Source of the DNA: Fibrobacter sp. | GTDB taxonomy: Bacteria; Fibrobacterota; Fibrobacteria; Fibrobacterales; Fibrobacteraceae | Direction of reading: 5' to 3' | Assembly: GCA_017642335.1 (NCBI GenBank) | Contig: JAGCPF010000035.1 | Span: 186,001 to 250,000 of the forward strand | DNA length: 64,000 bases | Shown: positions 25,165 to 34,176 of the stretch, in pieces | Position numbering within the stretch: the stretch's first letter is position 1 | How the letters are laid out: every line of letters begins with the position of its first letter | Position numbers and translations under genes: made by a program | Notes under the pieces: generated by a model | Database searches by the model: none | What the model was told of the DNA's origin: nothing | Seen by the model: the letters and a program-made list of their open reading frames with translations, nothing else

Positions 25165-27882
25165 ATGAAAAAGATACCTGATTTTGTTGCTGTGGATTTG
25201 GAAACAACCGGGCTCGAATTCGAAAACGACGAGATTATCGAAGTCGCTCTCGTCCGCTTCGAGAAAGGCGAACCCAAGGATTCTCTCGATTTTTTGGTGA
25301 AGCCGACCCGTGCGGAACTTCGCCCCTTCATTGAGTGCCTGACGGGCATCAGCAAGGCCGATCTTGACAGCGCTCCCGAGTTTGCTGACATTGCCGGGAA
25401 AATCTGCGCCTTCGTCGGGGACCTCCCGCTGGTAGCCCACAATGCCGCTTTCGACGCCCGCTTCCTCAAGAATTCACTGTCGAAGGTGGGTGTCGATTAC
25501 GAAAACCATCCGTTCTGGGATTCGCTCACGTTCTCTCGCATTGCCTATCAGGACGCGCCGAACCACCGTCTCGATACGCTCGTGCAGATGCTGAACATTG
25601 AACGGAGCCGTGCCCACCGCGCCTTGCCCGATGCCGATGCTTGCGGCCGCCTTTTTGTGATGGCATACGAAAAGATTGCCACCATGGATCCGTGGCTCGT
25701 CGAGGCCATCAAGCGCACCGGCGAAGGTTCTGACTGGGAATCCGTATTTGGCAAGCCCAAGGGCAAGTGGACGTCGCCCCAGTACAAGTTGCCCGAAGTT
25801 CCCGCCCCTGCCGCGCTCCCGCAAGAAAAGGCTCCGCGTGTAAGCGAGTTCTTCAAGGAGAACGGATTCCTTTCGATGTTCCTCGAAGGCTTTGTGCCGC
25901 GCGAGACACAGCAGGACTATGCCTCTATCGTGGAACGCAACATGTACAAGGGCGGCATTTGCGTCATCGAAGCCCCGACGGGTTCGGGCAAGACGCTTGC
26001 ATATTTGGTGAGTGCCGCGAACAAGGCCGTGAGCGGCGAGCGCGTCATCATCAGCACGGCGACTCGTGCCCTGCAGGAACAGCTCTGGAAAAACGACCTC
26101 CCGCAGATTTTGGGAATCTACAATGGCAAGCTTGTTCCGGCAATCCTCAAGGGCCGTGACAACTACCTGTGCCTCCGCAAGTTCGAGGAAGTTGCCGCAT
26201 CGTCCTCCTCGCTTTTGTTGGGTGAGGAACTGGATTCCTTCATGGCAATCATTCCCTGGGTGCTTTCGACCGAGACCGGCGACATCAATGAGTGCGCCTC
26301 GTTCAGCGTCAGCCGCAATAGGGTCCTCTGGTCAAAACTCGCGAGCAACGCCGCTTCGTGCCTTGGCGAAAAATGTCCGCACTACGCGAAGTGCCCTGCG
26401 CTTTCGGCCAAGCGCCGCGCAACCGGGGCGAACTTGCTGCTTGTGAACCACTCCCTATTCCTTGCGGATCTGTCGCTCGACTTTGCGCTGCTTCCTCCGT
26501 ATGAACATGTCGTCTTCGACGAAGCGCACCGCCTGCCTGCCATGAGCAACCTGGCGTTCAGCCGCACCATATCGTTCTTTACTTTCCGTAACATCATCAA
26601 GACTCTCGTGCCTGCCCGCAACGGCCGCGGAGGGCTCATCGAGTCTATTAAGGATAAGATTCCGGGCATTGCTTCGGAAACGGTTGAGAAACTGGACCAG
26701 TTCTCGCTCTCGCTCAACGAAATGGAAAAGGCCCTGCATCGTTTGTTCATGAAGCTGGGCAAGAAGATTGGCAAGTCGAAGATTAGCCGTAGTGGACTCA
26801 TCTTTACGAACGGCATCCTTGCGGATTACGATGTTGATCCGGCCTCTTTCGTGGATGCGTACGCTGCCGTTAAGACTGCCTGCGAGCCCGCATTCGCCGC
26901 AATCCGCGACGTAAAGGAAGTTGAGGGATTGCTGAACGATGCGGAAGGCCGTATCGCCGAGATGGACCGTTATATGGCCGACTTTGAATTTATTGTCAAG
27001 GCTGGCCGCAAGGACTGGATTTTCTGCCTCGAGGAACCGTTCAACCCGCACACGCTCAAGATGTTTGCGTACCCGCTCCATTTTGGCAGCATCTGGGCAG
27101 AAAAGTTCTATCCGTGGATCAAGTCCGCGACGTTCACTTCGGCTACGCTTGCTGTGCAGAACTCCGTGGAATATTTCATGCACCGCATGGGCATGGACCG
27201 CCTTGCTTCTACAAAGAAGCCGTTCTATCGAGTGTACAGCGAACAGCCGGTGTCTTCTAGCCGCCGCTCCGTCTATATCACCAAGTACTTGCCGAAGCCC
27301 TCTGCTCCGGAATTCGTTGATGCAATGAACGATACCTTGGTGAAGTTGCTCCCGGATGTCGAGGAGAATACGATGGTGCTGTTCACTAGCATTGCCGCAA
27401 TGCTCAAGGCCCAGGCGGCCCTCGCTCCGGCTTTTGCCGCAAAGAACAAGCTCTTGCTTTGCCAGAATGTAGATGGTTCGCTGGATGGTCTCGTGACGAT
27501 GTTCCGCAAGGAACGCGGCGCCTGCCTTCTCGGCTGCCAGAGCTTGTGGGAAGGTGTCGACTTCCCGGGCGATGCTCTCAAGCTTCTCGTGATTACCAAG
27601 CTTCCGTTCCCGAATCCCTCCGATCCGATTGTTGCCGGCCTTAGCAACGAATACAAGGAACGTGGAGAGAATCCCTTCAAGAGCTACTATGTGCCTGAAG
27701 CGTACATGGAAATGCGGCAGGGACTAGGAAGGCTCCTGCGTACGGAAGAGGACTCCGGCAAGGTGCTTATTCTCGATAATCGTATTGCTACGGAGCATTA
27801 CGGGAAGACGTTCCAGAAGATATGGAATTTCAAGCAGAAGTTCCTGTTCTCCGTGGACGACGCGAAGAAGTACATCCGGTGA
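25165..27882 (+). CDS. dinG: DinG-family helicase with N-terminal DnaQ-type exonuclease
   Basis: A protein of 905 residues. Residues about 5-165 form a DEDDh 3'-5' exonuclease: DLETTG, HNAAFDARFL, HRALPDADA. The rest is an XPD/DinG-like superfamily 2 helicase: Walker A APTGSGKT near residue 275, the iron-sulphur cysteine cluster CLGEKCPHYAKC, the DEAH box VFDEAHRLP and motif VI GRLLRTEEDSG. The fusion is the form seen in Gram-positive DinG. It is likely to act in repair or unwinding of replication obstacles. The ATG is preceded by AAGGATGG. The Helicase_C_3 gene follows 61 bases downstream. Confidence 0.93.
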   Translation: MKKIPDFVAVDLETTGLEFENDEIIEVALVRFEKGEPKDSLDFLVKPTRAELRPFIECLTGISKADLDSAPEFADIAGKICAFVGDLPLVAHNAAFDARFLKNSLSKVGVDYENHPFWDSLTFSRIAYQDAPNHRLDTLVQMLNIERSRAHRALPDADACGRLFVMAYEKIATMDPWLVEAIKRTGEGSDWESVFGKPKGKWTSPQYKLPEVPAPAALPQEKAPRVSEFFKENGFLSMFLEGFVPRETQQDYASIVERNMYKGGICVIEAPTGSGKTLAYLVSAANKAVSGERVIISTATRALQEQLWKNDLPQILGIYNGKLVPAILKGRDNYLCLRKFEEVAASSSSLLLGEELDSFMAIIPWVLSTETGDINECASFSVSRNRVLWSKLASNAASCLGEKCPHYAKCPALSAKRRATGANLLLVNHSLFLADLSLDFALLPPYEHVVFDEAHRLPAMSNLAFSRTISFFTFRNIIKTLVPARNGRGGLIESIKDKIPGIASETVEKLDQFSLSLNEMEKALHRLFMKLGKKIGKSKISRSGLIFTNGILADYDVDPASFVDAYAAVKTACEPAFAAIRDVKEVEGLLNDAEGRIAEMDRYMADFEFIVKAGRKDWIFCLEEPFNPHTLKMFAYPLHFGSIWAEKFYPWIKSATFTSATLAVQNSVEYFMHRMGMDRLASTKKPFYRVYSEQPVSSSRRSVYITKYLPKPSAPEFVDAMNDTLVKLLPDVEENTMVLFTSIAAMLKAQAALAPAFAAKNKLLLCQNVDGSLDGLVTMFRKERGACLLGCQSLWEGVDFPGDALKLLVITKLPFPNPSDPIVAGLSNEYKERGENPFKSYYVPEAYMEMRQGLGRLLRTEEDSGKVLILDNRIATEHYGKTFQKIWNFKQKFLFSVDDAKKYIR

Positions 27883-27943
27883 CGGATCACTAGAAAATTT
27901 GCTAAATTTGGCATCCTTATTGCATCCTTATTAAAAGGTGTTT

Positions 27944-29824
27944 ATGCTTGATTTGAATGAATTTTTTGATGGCATGTCCAAGCCCCTCCTTCGTGCTGCG
28001 CATGCCAAGGCTTTTGGTAAGAAAGGGTTGCTGAACAATACCCTTATCCAGCATGAGACTTTGGATTTCTTTTGTGACAGGGAACGCGTAGTTACGCTGT
28101 TTTCGAAAATGGAAACGTGGCAGCGCCGCTGCTTGAACCTGATTTATCATAGCGGTGCGCGCGGTCTTACCTTCAATGAATTGCGCCTGACCATCCCGGT
28201 GAACAAGAGCCGTGACTTGCAGACGTTCTTGCTCTCCATGTGCCGTGAATTCGTGTTGTGGCGTTCTGCGTCCACGACGCCGGTGTACCAGGGCTTTTCT
28301 AACTTTGTCGGCTGTTTCGAGATTGATGAGTCCGTAGAGTTCGACTCCACGTCGCCTGTGGTTTCGTTTGGTCGCATGTTGGACTGGCATGTCTGCTTCG
28401 TCCTTTCTCTTGCCCAGCGCAGGGAATTGCGCGTGAATACGAATGGCTCGCTGCACCGTCGTGGGCGCATGCTTTGCATCGAGGCGTTCTCTATGTCCCG
28501 CAGATTGAGCGAAAAGGCCGCCGAGAACGAGCTTATGCTCATCTTCTCCTTCCTCACGCAGAACGGCTGGCTGGAACAGGACGACGCCTATGTCGTTCCG
28601 TCGGAACATGCACTCGAATTCTTGCGCAAGAACGGGTTCCGCCTGCATCAGGACATCTTGAACTGGTGGCTTAACCGCCGCTTCCACGGAGATCGTGGCC
28701 ATCTTGAACAACTTCTCCGCTCCTTGAACAACGGTCGCAGCGTTTCCGAGGCGGCATTCCTTTTCTGGGTGATGGATCCGTCGTACAGGATTCTTGAACG
28801 CAACAAGGTGCTCCCCTGGGAATACCTGCCGCGTCCGCTCCGTGAACTTTGGCTCCTCGGCCTTGTGGACTTCCGCATGGCGCAGGGGAAGGTGTCCACC
28901 GTGCTGCTGGGCACGAACGGCAAGGAATGGCTTTCCCCCACGTCGGTGCAGCTTCCGCAGCCGAGCATCTCGGCTCTCCCGAACTTCGACGTGGTTGTTT
29001 CCGTCGAGACGTCGCCCCGCGTGCTGTTTACGCTCGCCTGCCTTGCCAATGTCAAGAACGACGAGTCCATGCTTTGCTTTACCCTGGCCAAGGAAGTTTA
29101 TCTTGAAGGCCTCAAGAGTGGCATGCCCGAATCCGAAGTGGAGCATTTCTGCAACTGGATTAAGCCGCCTGCGAACGTGCTTTCGACCCTCGAGGAATGG
29201 AACACCTCGTTCTATGGAGTCCGTGTCCGTTCCGTTCGCTTGATGAAGATCGACAACAAGCAGATTCTTTCGGAGCTTTCGAACTTTGTGCAGTTCATGG
29301 AATGCGTAGAGGAGTATGTGCCGAATTATGGGTTCATCCTGAATCCCGAAAAGGAACGCTATGCCTTTGACATCCTCGAGAACTTCGGCTACTGTCCGTT
29401 TGTGAATCGCTCGGCCGATAACCGCAAGCCTGTCTCCGACGAGGAATGGCGCAAGGAATTCGCGGTGGCCTGGCCCAAGGCGGGCAAGCCCGACTACGAC
29501 TTGAAGGAATCCGCCGACAGCGATTCGCTGCAGACGACGATGAACTCCACGAAGTACGGCAGCCTCTACCAGAAACTGAACACGTTCGACCTCGTGAAAG
29601 TGCTGCGCTATGCGAAAACCGTGGGTACGCTTCTGGCCGCCCAGATCAAGGACCCGAACAAGCGCTTGGCCCAGCAGGAGGAAATCGTGTTCTCGGTGCA
29701 CTCCTTGCACCTGGCTAAGGCCCCCTTCATCGTGGAAATCCAGAAGAGCAAGGAAGATTCCATCAGCATGCTGGACCTTTCGTTTATCCAGGAAATCAAG
29801 GTCCTGCACAAGCGATTCGCATAA
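27944..29824 (+). CDS. Helicase_C_3 (XPB-associated) domain protein
   Basis: A protein of 626 residues with no helicase motor. Residues about 340-440 (ISALPNFDVVVSVETSPRVL, then ANVLSTLEEWNTSFYGVRVR) resemble the helicase C-terminal domain-3 found with XPB-like helicases, where the pattern is a leading strand, a run of helices and PxNVxxxLEEW. The N-terminal region (WQRRCLNLIYHSGARGLTFN) may be a winged helix. It follows dinG on the same strand and could be a DNA-repair accessory factor (inference). AAAAGG precedes the ATG at 27944; 27938 is an alternative start. The gene ends at a bidirectional terminator. Confidence 0.68.
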   Translation: MLDLNEFFDGMSKPLLRAAHAKAFGKKGLLNNTLIQHETLDFFCDRERVVTLFSKMETWQRRCLNLIYHSGARGLTFNELRLTIPVNKSRDLQTFLLSMCREFVLWRSASTTPVYQGFSNFVGCFEIDESVEFDSTSPVVSFGRMLDWHVCFVLSLAQRRELRVNTNGSLHRRGRMLCIEAFSMSRRLSEKAAENELMLIFSFLTQNGWLEQDDAYVVPSEHALEFLRKNGFRLHQDILNWWLNRRFHGDRGHLEQLLRSLNNGRSVSEAAFLFWVMDPSYRILERNKVLPWEYLPRPLRELWLLGLVDFRMAQGKVSTVLLGTNGKEWLSPTSVQLPQPSISALPNFDVVVSVETSPRVLFTLACLANVKNDESMLCFTLAKEVYLEGLKSGMPESEVEHFCNWIKPPANVLSTLEEWNTSFYGVRVRSVRLMKIDNKQILSELSNFVQFMECVEEYVPNYGFILNPEKERYAFDILENFGYCPFVNRSADNRKPVSDEEWRKEFAVAWPKAGKPDYDLKESADSDSLQTTMNSTKYGSLYQKLNTFDLVKVLRYAKTVGTLLAAQIKDPNKRLAQQEEIVFSVHSLHLAKAPFIVEIQKSKEDSISMLDLSFIQEIKVLHKRFA

Positions 29825-29829
29825 AAAGG

Positions 29830-29845
29830 CCTCCCGTTCGGGAGG
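29830..29845. terminator. Intrinsic terminator after the Helicase_C_3 gene
   Basis: Perfect 7-bp stem CCTCCCG-TT-CGGGAGG directly after the stop codon. It is followed by TTTG on the plus strand and by five T on the minus strand. Confidence 0.75.
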
Positions 29846-29869
29846 TTTGTGAAAAACTGGATGTAAAAA

Positions 29870-29900
29870 CGGGCGCCCATTAGAACCAAAGGGGCGTCCG
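29870..29900 (-). terminator. Intrinsic terminator of trkA
   Basis: Arms 29870-29878 and 29891-29900 (CGGGCGCCC / GGGGCGTCCG) pair with one G-T. Read on the minus strand, the stem is followed by five T. It lies 27 bases past the trkA stop. Confidence 0.75.
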
Positions 29901-29926
29901 TTCGCTTTTGAAATTCGCTTTTGCGA

Positions 29927-30583
29927 CTAGCTCTTGAACTTGTCGAGGGCGTCGTTCGGACCGATGAGGAAGAGCACGTCGTCTTCCTGAAGCACGATGT
30001 CGGCGAGGTTACCGATCTTGGGGGTCGGTTCCTGCGGGTCGCGGATGGCGATGACCTGCACTCCGTATTTGTGGGTGATGTTCAGGTCCTTAAGTGTCTT
30101 GCCAATGAAGTCCCTGGGGCACACCACCTCGACGATAGAGAAGCCTTCCATGAACGGCAAGAAGTCGAGCATGTTCGGACGGTTCAGGCGTTCGGCAAGC
30201 GCGATGGCCGAGTCGCGTTCCGGGTGGAAAATATCCGAGACGCCGAGCTTTTCGAGAATGCTCGAGTGGGCGGCGCTACTGGACTTCGCGATGATATGCT
30301 TGACGCCGAGTTCCTTCAAGTTCAGCACGGTAAGCAGGCTTGCTTCCAGGTTTTCGCCGATACAGACGATGACGGAATCCGCCTTCTGGAGCGGGATGCT
30401 CGCGAGCTGCTTTTTGCGGGTAGAGTCGGCGACCATGGCCTGTGACACGGTGCTCGAAATGTCTTGCACCTTTTCGGGATGGTTGTCCACCACGAGCACA
30501 TCGTGCCCGAGGCTCGTCAGGTGACGGGCGAGGAAGATGGCAGAGTTGCCAAGACCGATAATGATGTATTGCTTTGATGCCAT
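29927..30583 (-). CDS. trkA: TrkA/KtrA-type potassium uptake regulatory subunit
   Basis: A protein of 218 residues. The N-terminal RCK_N Rossmann domain has GLGNSAIFLARHL (GxGxxG-type), VVDNHPEKV with the acidic residue that binds NAD(H) ribose, and VADST. The C-terminal RCK_C domain spans about 135-218 (VVCPRDFIGKTLKDLNI, then DDVLFLIGPNDALDKF). Such subunits gate the TrkH/KtrB channel at the cytoplasmic face. The channel gene lies 184 bases upstream on the same strand. Upstream of the ATG, TATCTTTC ends 5 bases before the start and there is no Shine-Dalgarno site, so a second, possibly leaderless, promoter is plausible. Confidence 0.94.
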   Translation of the reverse strand: MASKQYIIIGLGNSAIFLARHLTSLGHDVLVVDNHPEKVQDISSTVSQAMVADSTRKKQLASIPLQKADSVIVCIGENLEASLLTVLNLKELGVKHIIAKSSSAAHSSILEKLGVSDIFHPERDSAIALAERLNRPNMLDFLPFMEGFSIVEVVCPRDFIGKTLKDLNITHKYGVQVIAIRDPQEPTPKIGNLADIVLQEDDVLFLIGPNDALDKFKS

Positions 30584-30588
30584 GGGAT

Positions 30589-30596
30589 GAAAGATA
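30589..30596 (-). promoter_or_regulatory. TATCTTTC element just upstream of trkA
   Basis: TAnnTTTG-like box whose 3' end is 5 bases from the ATG. It is one of several such close pairs in this window. Confidence 0.35.
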
Positions 30597-30603
30597 GATT
30601 TTT

Positions 30604-30766
30604 AGACGAGAGACGAGAGACGAGATAAACGATACTTGGTGCTTTAGCACCTTAGTAGAGTTATCCTCTATGAGGAGACGAGAGAGACTCTGAAAAAAAA
30701 GTGAGGTGGAACGAAATTAATCTTTCGTCTTTCGTCTGTAGCCGCGGAGCGGCGTTCTTTCGTCTA
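30604..30766. repeat. Intergenic repeat region between trkH and trkA
   Basis: Three tandem AGACGAG copies (30604-30624) and a related cluster of TTTCGTC copies in opposite orientation (30722-30765) flank two perfect stem-loops: GGTGCT-TT-AGCACC at 30638-30651 and GCCGC/GCGGC at 30741-30753. The composition looks like a dispersed intergenic element. No coding potential seen. Confidence 0.5.
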
Positions 30767-30767
30767 A

Positions 30768-32171
30768 TTAGCCGACCATTATATCTTCTTCGGCGAACCA
30801 GGTGGTGTTCTTGACCCGTCCGGCGACCGCCGAGATGAGGAACAACGGTCCCATACGTCCGATAAACATCACGCAGCAGATGACAATGCGCCCCACCGTG
30901 GAAAGTTCGCCCGTGAGGCCCATGGAAAGCCCGCACGTGCTGTAGGCGCTCACTACTTCGAACAAAACCTTGAGGAAGGGCGTGCCGTTCTCGTTGAAAC
31001 CCACTCCTGCGGGGATTTCGGTGCAGAGCAGCACCATGGTCGCAAGTGCTATGACCACGATGGCCACGACGAAGATTCGCACGGCCTTGTCGACTGTGGT
31101 TTCGGGAATGGTGCGGCCCATGACCTGGGTCTTTTCGCGGCCGAGCAGCCTATTGAAGCCGAGCAACCCGATGACCGCCGCCGTGGTGACCTTGATGCCG
31201 CCGCCGCAGCTACCGGGGTTGGCCCCGATGAACATGATGATGATAAAGAAGAACAGGGAACTGGCGCAGAGGGCCGGGGTGTCCACAGTATTAAGTCCTG
31301 CGGTACGGCTCGTGAAGGCCATGAAGAACGTGGTCTGAAGTTTGTCGAAGAAAGAGAGTCCGTTGAGGGTGTTGCCCCATTCGGTAAGCATGAAGGCGAC
31401 GATGCTTGCCGCGACGATGACTAACGTGCAGAAGGTCGCGATGCGTGTATGTAGAGAAATCTTGCGGAACCGGCGACGCTTGAAGTCGAAGGCGTACTGC
31501 AGTTCGGTGATAGCGAGGAAGCCGAACCCGCCCGCGAGTGCGAGGACGCAGGTCGTGATGTTCATGACGGGGTTGAGCTGGAATTGCACGAGCGAATCGG
31601 GGAACAGGGTGAACCCGACGTTACAGAAAGAACTGACCGCCTGGAACAGGGAGCAGAAAATGCGGTCGTACAGTTCCATGTTGCTGAACTGCGTAAAGTA
31701 GACGACGCCACCGATGGCTTCGAGGATGAAGGTAAAGGGAAGCACCGCCATGAGGATGCGCTTCGCGTCGACGTTACCTTCCTGCGTGAAGTTCGAAAGC
31801 AGTACGGACTGGTGGTTGAATCCCGGGTGCATGCCGGCAAGCAAAATGAGCACCGTAGATACGGTCATGATACCCAGGCCGCCGAGCTGCATCAGGACGA
31901 CGAGTACCCAGTACCCGAACCCTGTGAACGTGGTACTGATGTCGATGACGGATAGTCCGGTAACGCACACGGCCGATGTCGCCGTGAAGAGCGCCTGCAA
32001 AAAGTCGATGGGTTCGCGCGTGGAGACTGGCAACCGGAGAAGTACAGCCCCGGCCGCTATGATGAGCATATAGCCCAGCACGACCAGCGTGAGGGGGTTC
32101 GCCTGTTTTTTTGCCTTGAAGACATTCTCGGAAGTTGTGTCCGTGAACGCTTGGTACTTCGAACGTAGCAT
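30768..32171 (-). CDS. trkH: TrkH/KtrB-type potassium transporter
   Basis: A protein of 467 residues in the usual range for KtrB/TrkH. The N-terminus is NPLTLVVLGYMLIIAAGAVL. Four pore-loop repeats can be seen: ATSAVCVTGLSV, QAVSSFCNVGFTLFPDSL, AFTSRTAGLNTVD (then GANPGSCGGGIKVTT) and EVVSAYSTCGLSMGLTG. Each has the conserved glycine of the selectivity filter. With TrkA it forms a cation-gradient or NAD-gated K+ uptake system in the inner membrane. A TATATTTG box ends 5 bases before the ATG, overlapping the divergent promoter of the BASS gene. Confidence 0.95.
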   Translation of the reverse strand: MLRSKYQAFTDTTSENVFKAKKQANPLTLVVLGYMLIIAAGAVLLRLPVSTREPIDFLQALFTATSAVCVTGLSVIDISTTFTGFGYWVLVVLMQLGGLGIMTVSTVLILLAGMHPGFNHQSVLLSNFTQEGNVDAKRILMAVLPFTFILEAIGGVVYFTQFSNMELYDRIFCSLFQAVSSFCNVGFTLFPDSLVQFQLNPVMNITTCVLALAGGFGFLAITELQYAFDFKRRRFRKISLHTRIATFCTLVIVAASIVAFMLTEWGNTLNGLSFFDKLQTTFFMAFTSRTAGLNTVDTPALCASSLFFFIIIMFIGANPGSCGGGIKVTTAAVIGLLGFNRLLGREKTQVMGRTIPETTVDKAVRIFVVAIVVIALATMVLLCTEIPAGVGFNENGTPFLKVLFEVVSAYSTCGLSMGLTGELSTVGRIVICCVMFIGRMGPLFLISAVAGRVKNTTWFAEEDIMVG

Positions 32172-32176
32172 AGGTG

Positions 32177-32184
32177 CAAATATA
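32177..32184 (-). promoter_or_regulatory. TATATTTG promoter element of trkH
   Basis: Exact TAnnTTTG match. Only CACCT separates it from the trkH ATG, so transcription would begin at or near the start codon. Confidence 0.5.
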
Positions 32185-32194
32185 GGAACTTTCT

Positions 32195-32203
32195 TATATT
32201 TTG
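32195..32203 (+). promoter_or_regulatory. TATATTTTG promoter element of the first BASS gene
   Basis: TATATTTTG is followed by TAC and then the ATG at 32207, and no Shine-Dalgarno site is present. It lies back to back with the trkH element. Confidence 0.5.
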
Positions 32204-32206
32204 TAC

Positions 32207-33199
32207 ATGTTCAAGATAATTCGGGCCGTGTGCCACGCTCTTTCTTCGTACGCTTCTCCATTTGTCATCGCAAGCGCAATCGTAGCCTTCTTCCTTCCCA
32301 TTGCATTTGGCTGGGTCCATGGAAATGTTTCCTCGGTAATCCTCGGTATCATCATGCTGAGCATGGGGCTCACCCTCTCGGTCCAGGATTTCAAGATTCT
32401 GTTCAAACGTCCGCTCGACATTTTGCTCGGCGCTGCGGCTCAGTACACCATCATGCCGTTGGTGGCGTTTACGCTCACGAAGGCCTTCGGACTCGATCCC
32501 TATCTTGCTGTGGGCATCATTCTCGTGGGGTGCTGCCCCGGCGGTGTTTCGAGCAATATCATGAGCTTCCTTGCAAAAGGCGACGTGGCGTATTCTGTGG
32601 GCATGACGACCGTTTCGACTCTGCTTGCGCCTATCATGACCCCGCTTCTGGTGCTGTGGCTTGCGGACACGAGCATCAACGTGAATGCGCTCGGGATGTT
32701 CTTGAATATTTTGTACGTAACCATTCTCCCCGTGACTGTTGGTTTCTTGCTCAACTACTTCCTGGGGCACCGTACCGTCTTCAAGGAAATCCAGTCCAGC
32801 ATGCCTGCCGTAAGCGTCATAGGACTTATGCTGATTGTGGGCGGAGTCGTGGTGACTGTGCGCCCGCAACTCTTGACGAACGGCCTTGGGCTCATCTTCC
32901 TTGTGCTCGCGGTGGTGTTCTGCCATAACGCCTTGGGCTATATTCTGGGTTATAGCGTGGGCCGCGTGTTCAAGTTCAATACGGCGAAAAAGCGCACCAT
33001 CGCTATCGAGGTGGGTGTGCAGAATGCCGGCATGGCGACTGTGCTTGCTGCGGGATTCTTTGCTAATCCCGAGAATGTGGCCGCGCATCCCGAAGCGGTG
33101 CTTTGCGTGGTCCCGTGTGCGCTGAGCTGCGCGTACCATTCCATCAGCGGAACGGTGCTGGCCAATTTCTTTGCGTGGAAGGACAAGCGGGCGAACTAA
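32207..33199 (+). CDS. Bile acid:sodium symporter (BASS) family transporter
   Basis: A protein of 330 residues with about ten hydrophobic helices. Family motifs include LSMGLTLSVQDF in the N-terminal half and GIILVGCCPGGVSSNIMSFLAKGDVAYSV, which contains the conserved GxxPGG/SN signature of BASS proteins. A second crossover helix region has EVGVQNAGMATVLA. Relatives import bile acids, pantoate, pyruvate or other organic anions with Na+; the substrate here is unknown. The start at 32207 fits the promoter; an ATG at 32201 would lie inside the box. It is divergent from trkH. Confidence 0.9.
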   Translation: MFKIIRAVCHALSSYASPFVIASAIVAFFLPIAFGWVHGNVSSVILGIIMLSMGLTLSVQDFKILFKRPLDILLGAAAQYTIMPLVAFTLTKAFGLDPYLAVGIILVGCCPGGVSSNIMSFLAKGDVAYSVGMTTVSTLLAPIMTPLLVLWLADTSINVNALGMFLNILYVTILPVTVGFLLNYFLGHRTVFKEIQSSMPAVSVIGLMLIVGGVVVTVRPQLLTNGLGLIFLVLAVVFCHNALGYILGYSVGRVFKFNTAKKRTIAIEVGVQNAGMATVLAAGFFANPENVAAHPEAVLCVVPCALSCAYHSISGTVLANFFAWKDKRAN

Positions 33200-33246
33200 G
33201 ACGTTGGCGTAGCCCGTCCCTTCTTTTTTCTAAATTTCGTCTCGCT

Positions 33247-34158
33247 ATGAAAAACTTGCGCGCCATATTGATGCCGCTTGCTATCCTGCTAGGTATAGTC
33301 TTTCCGCAGGCCCATGTGCTTTCGCCCATGATGCCGTTCTTGATTGGTTCGATGATGTTCCTGACATTTGTCACCAAGATTCCTCCGCAGACGCACGGGT
33401 ACACCTTCAAGATTGAAATTCGCGCGCTTGTGGTGAGCCTCTTGCTGGTCGCCATCCTTGCGGGAGTCGTTGAACTGTTCGGCCTTCCTCGCGAGGTGCT
33501 GCTCGGCGGAGCCATCATCGCGCTCTGCCCGCCTGCGAATGCCGCCCCTGCGATGGCAAAGATGCTCGGCGGCTCGGCTTCGCTTGCCTTAAAGATCTTT
33601 TTGAGCGGAAACCTGATCGCTTGCTTTTCGATTCCCATTGTCTTTGGGTACCTCACGGGTACCGACGCGAGCTTGTCCGAAATAGCGATGAAGATTTTCA
33701 ATACCATCCAGCCGATTATCAGCATCCCGCTTGCTTTTGCGCTGGGCCTCCGGGCATTCTACCCGGAACTTGCTGACCGCGCCGCCAAATTCCAGAAATA
33801 CACGATGTTCATCTGGACCTTTTCCGTGTTCGTGATTCTTGCAAAGGCGAGTTACGATATCCGCGAGATGGGATTCATGGAACTGTGGAATAGCGGAAAG
33901 CTTCCGATGATGGCGGGCATTTCGCTGATTCTTTGCATTCTTCTTTACGCCCTCGGTTGGTATGTCGAAAGGAACCGCCGCCCGATTGAAAGTGCGCAGA
34001 GCATGGGCCAGAAAAACACGACGCTCGTCATCTGGATTGCGACCTTGTACGCAGGCCCCGTCGTGGCGCTTGCGCCTACGTGTTACGTGGTGTGGCAGAA
34101 CCTGGTGCTCAGCTATCTAAGCGCAAGAATCAAACCGAAAGAAACTGGAAAGCAGTGA
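33247..34158 (+). CDS. BASS-like integral membrane transporter
   Basis: A protein of 303 residues, almost entirely hydrophobic helices. It has LIGSMMFLTFVTKIPPQTH near residue 35 and GGAIIALCPPANAAPAMAKMLGG, which occupies the place of the PGG/SN motif of BASS transporters, so it looks like a divergent relative of the gene before it. The substrate is unknown. I start at the ATG at 33247; the longer in-frame start at 33103 would overlap the upstream gene. TAAATTTC ends 8 bases before the start. Confidence 0.75.
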   Translation: MKNLRAILMPLAILLGIVFPQAHVLSPMMPFLIGSMMFLTFVTKIPPQTHGYTFKIEIRALVVSLLLVAILAGVVELFGLPREVLLGGAIIALCPPANAAPAMAKMLGGSASLALKIFLSGNLIACFSIPIVFGYLTGTDASLSEIAMKIFNTIQPIISIPLAFALGLRAFYPELADRAAKFQKYTMFIWTFSVFVILAKASYDIREMGFMELWNSGKLPMMAGISLILCILLYALGWYVERNRRPIESAQSMGQKNTTLVIWIATLYAGPVVALAPTCYVVWQNLVLSYLSARIKPKETGKQ

Positions 34159-34176
34159 GGTCGCTGCGCCTCGAAC

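Noticed and set aside
30604..30766. CRISPR or mobile element between trkH and trkA
   Set aside because: Only short AGACGAG-type words and two small hairpins are present; no spacers, terminal repeats or transposase.
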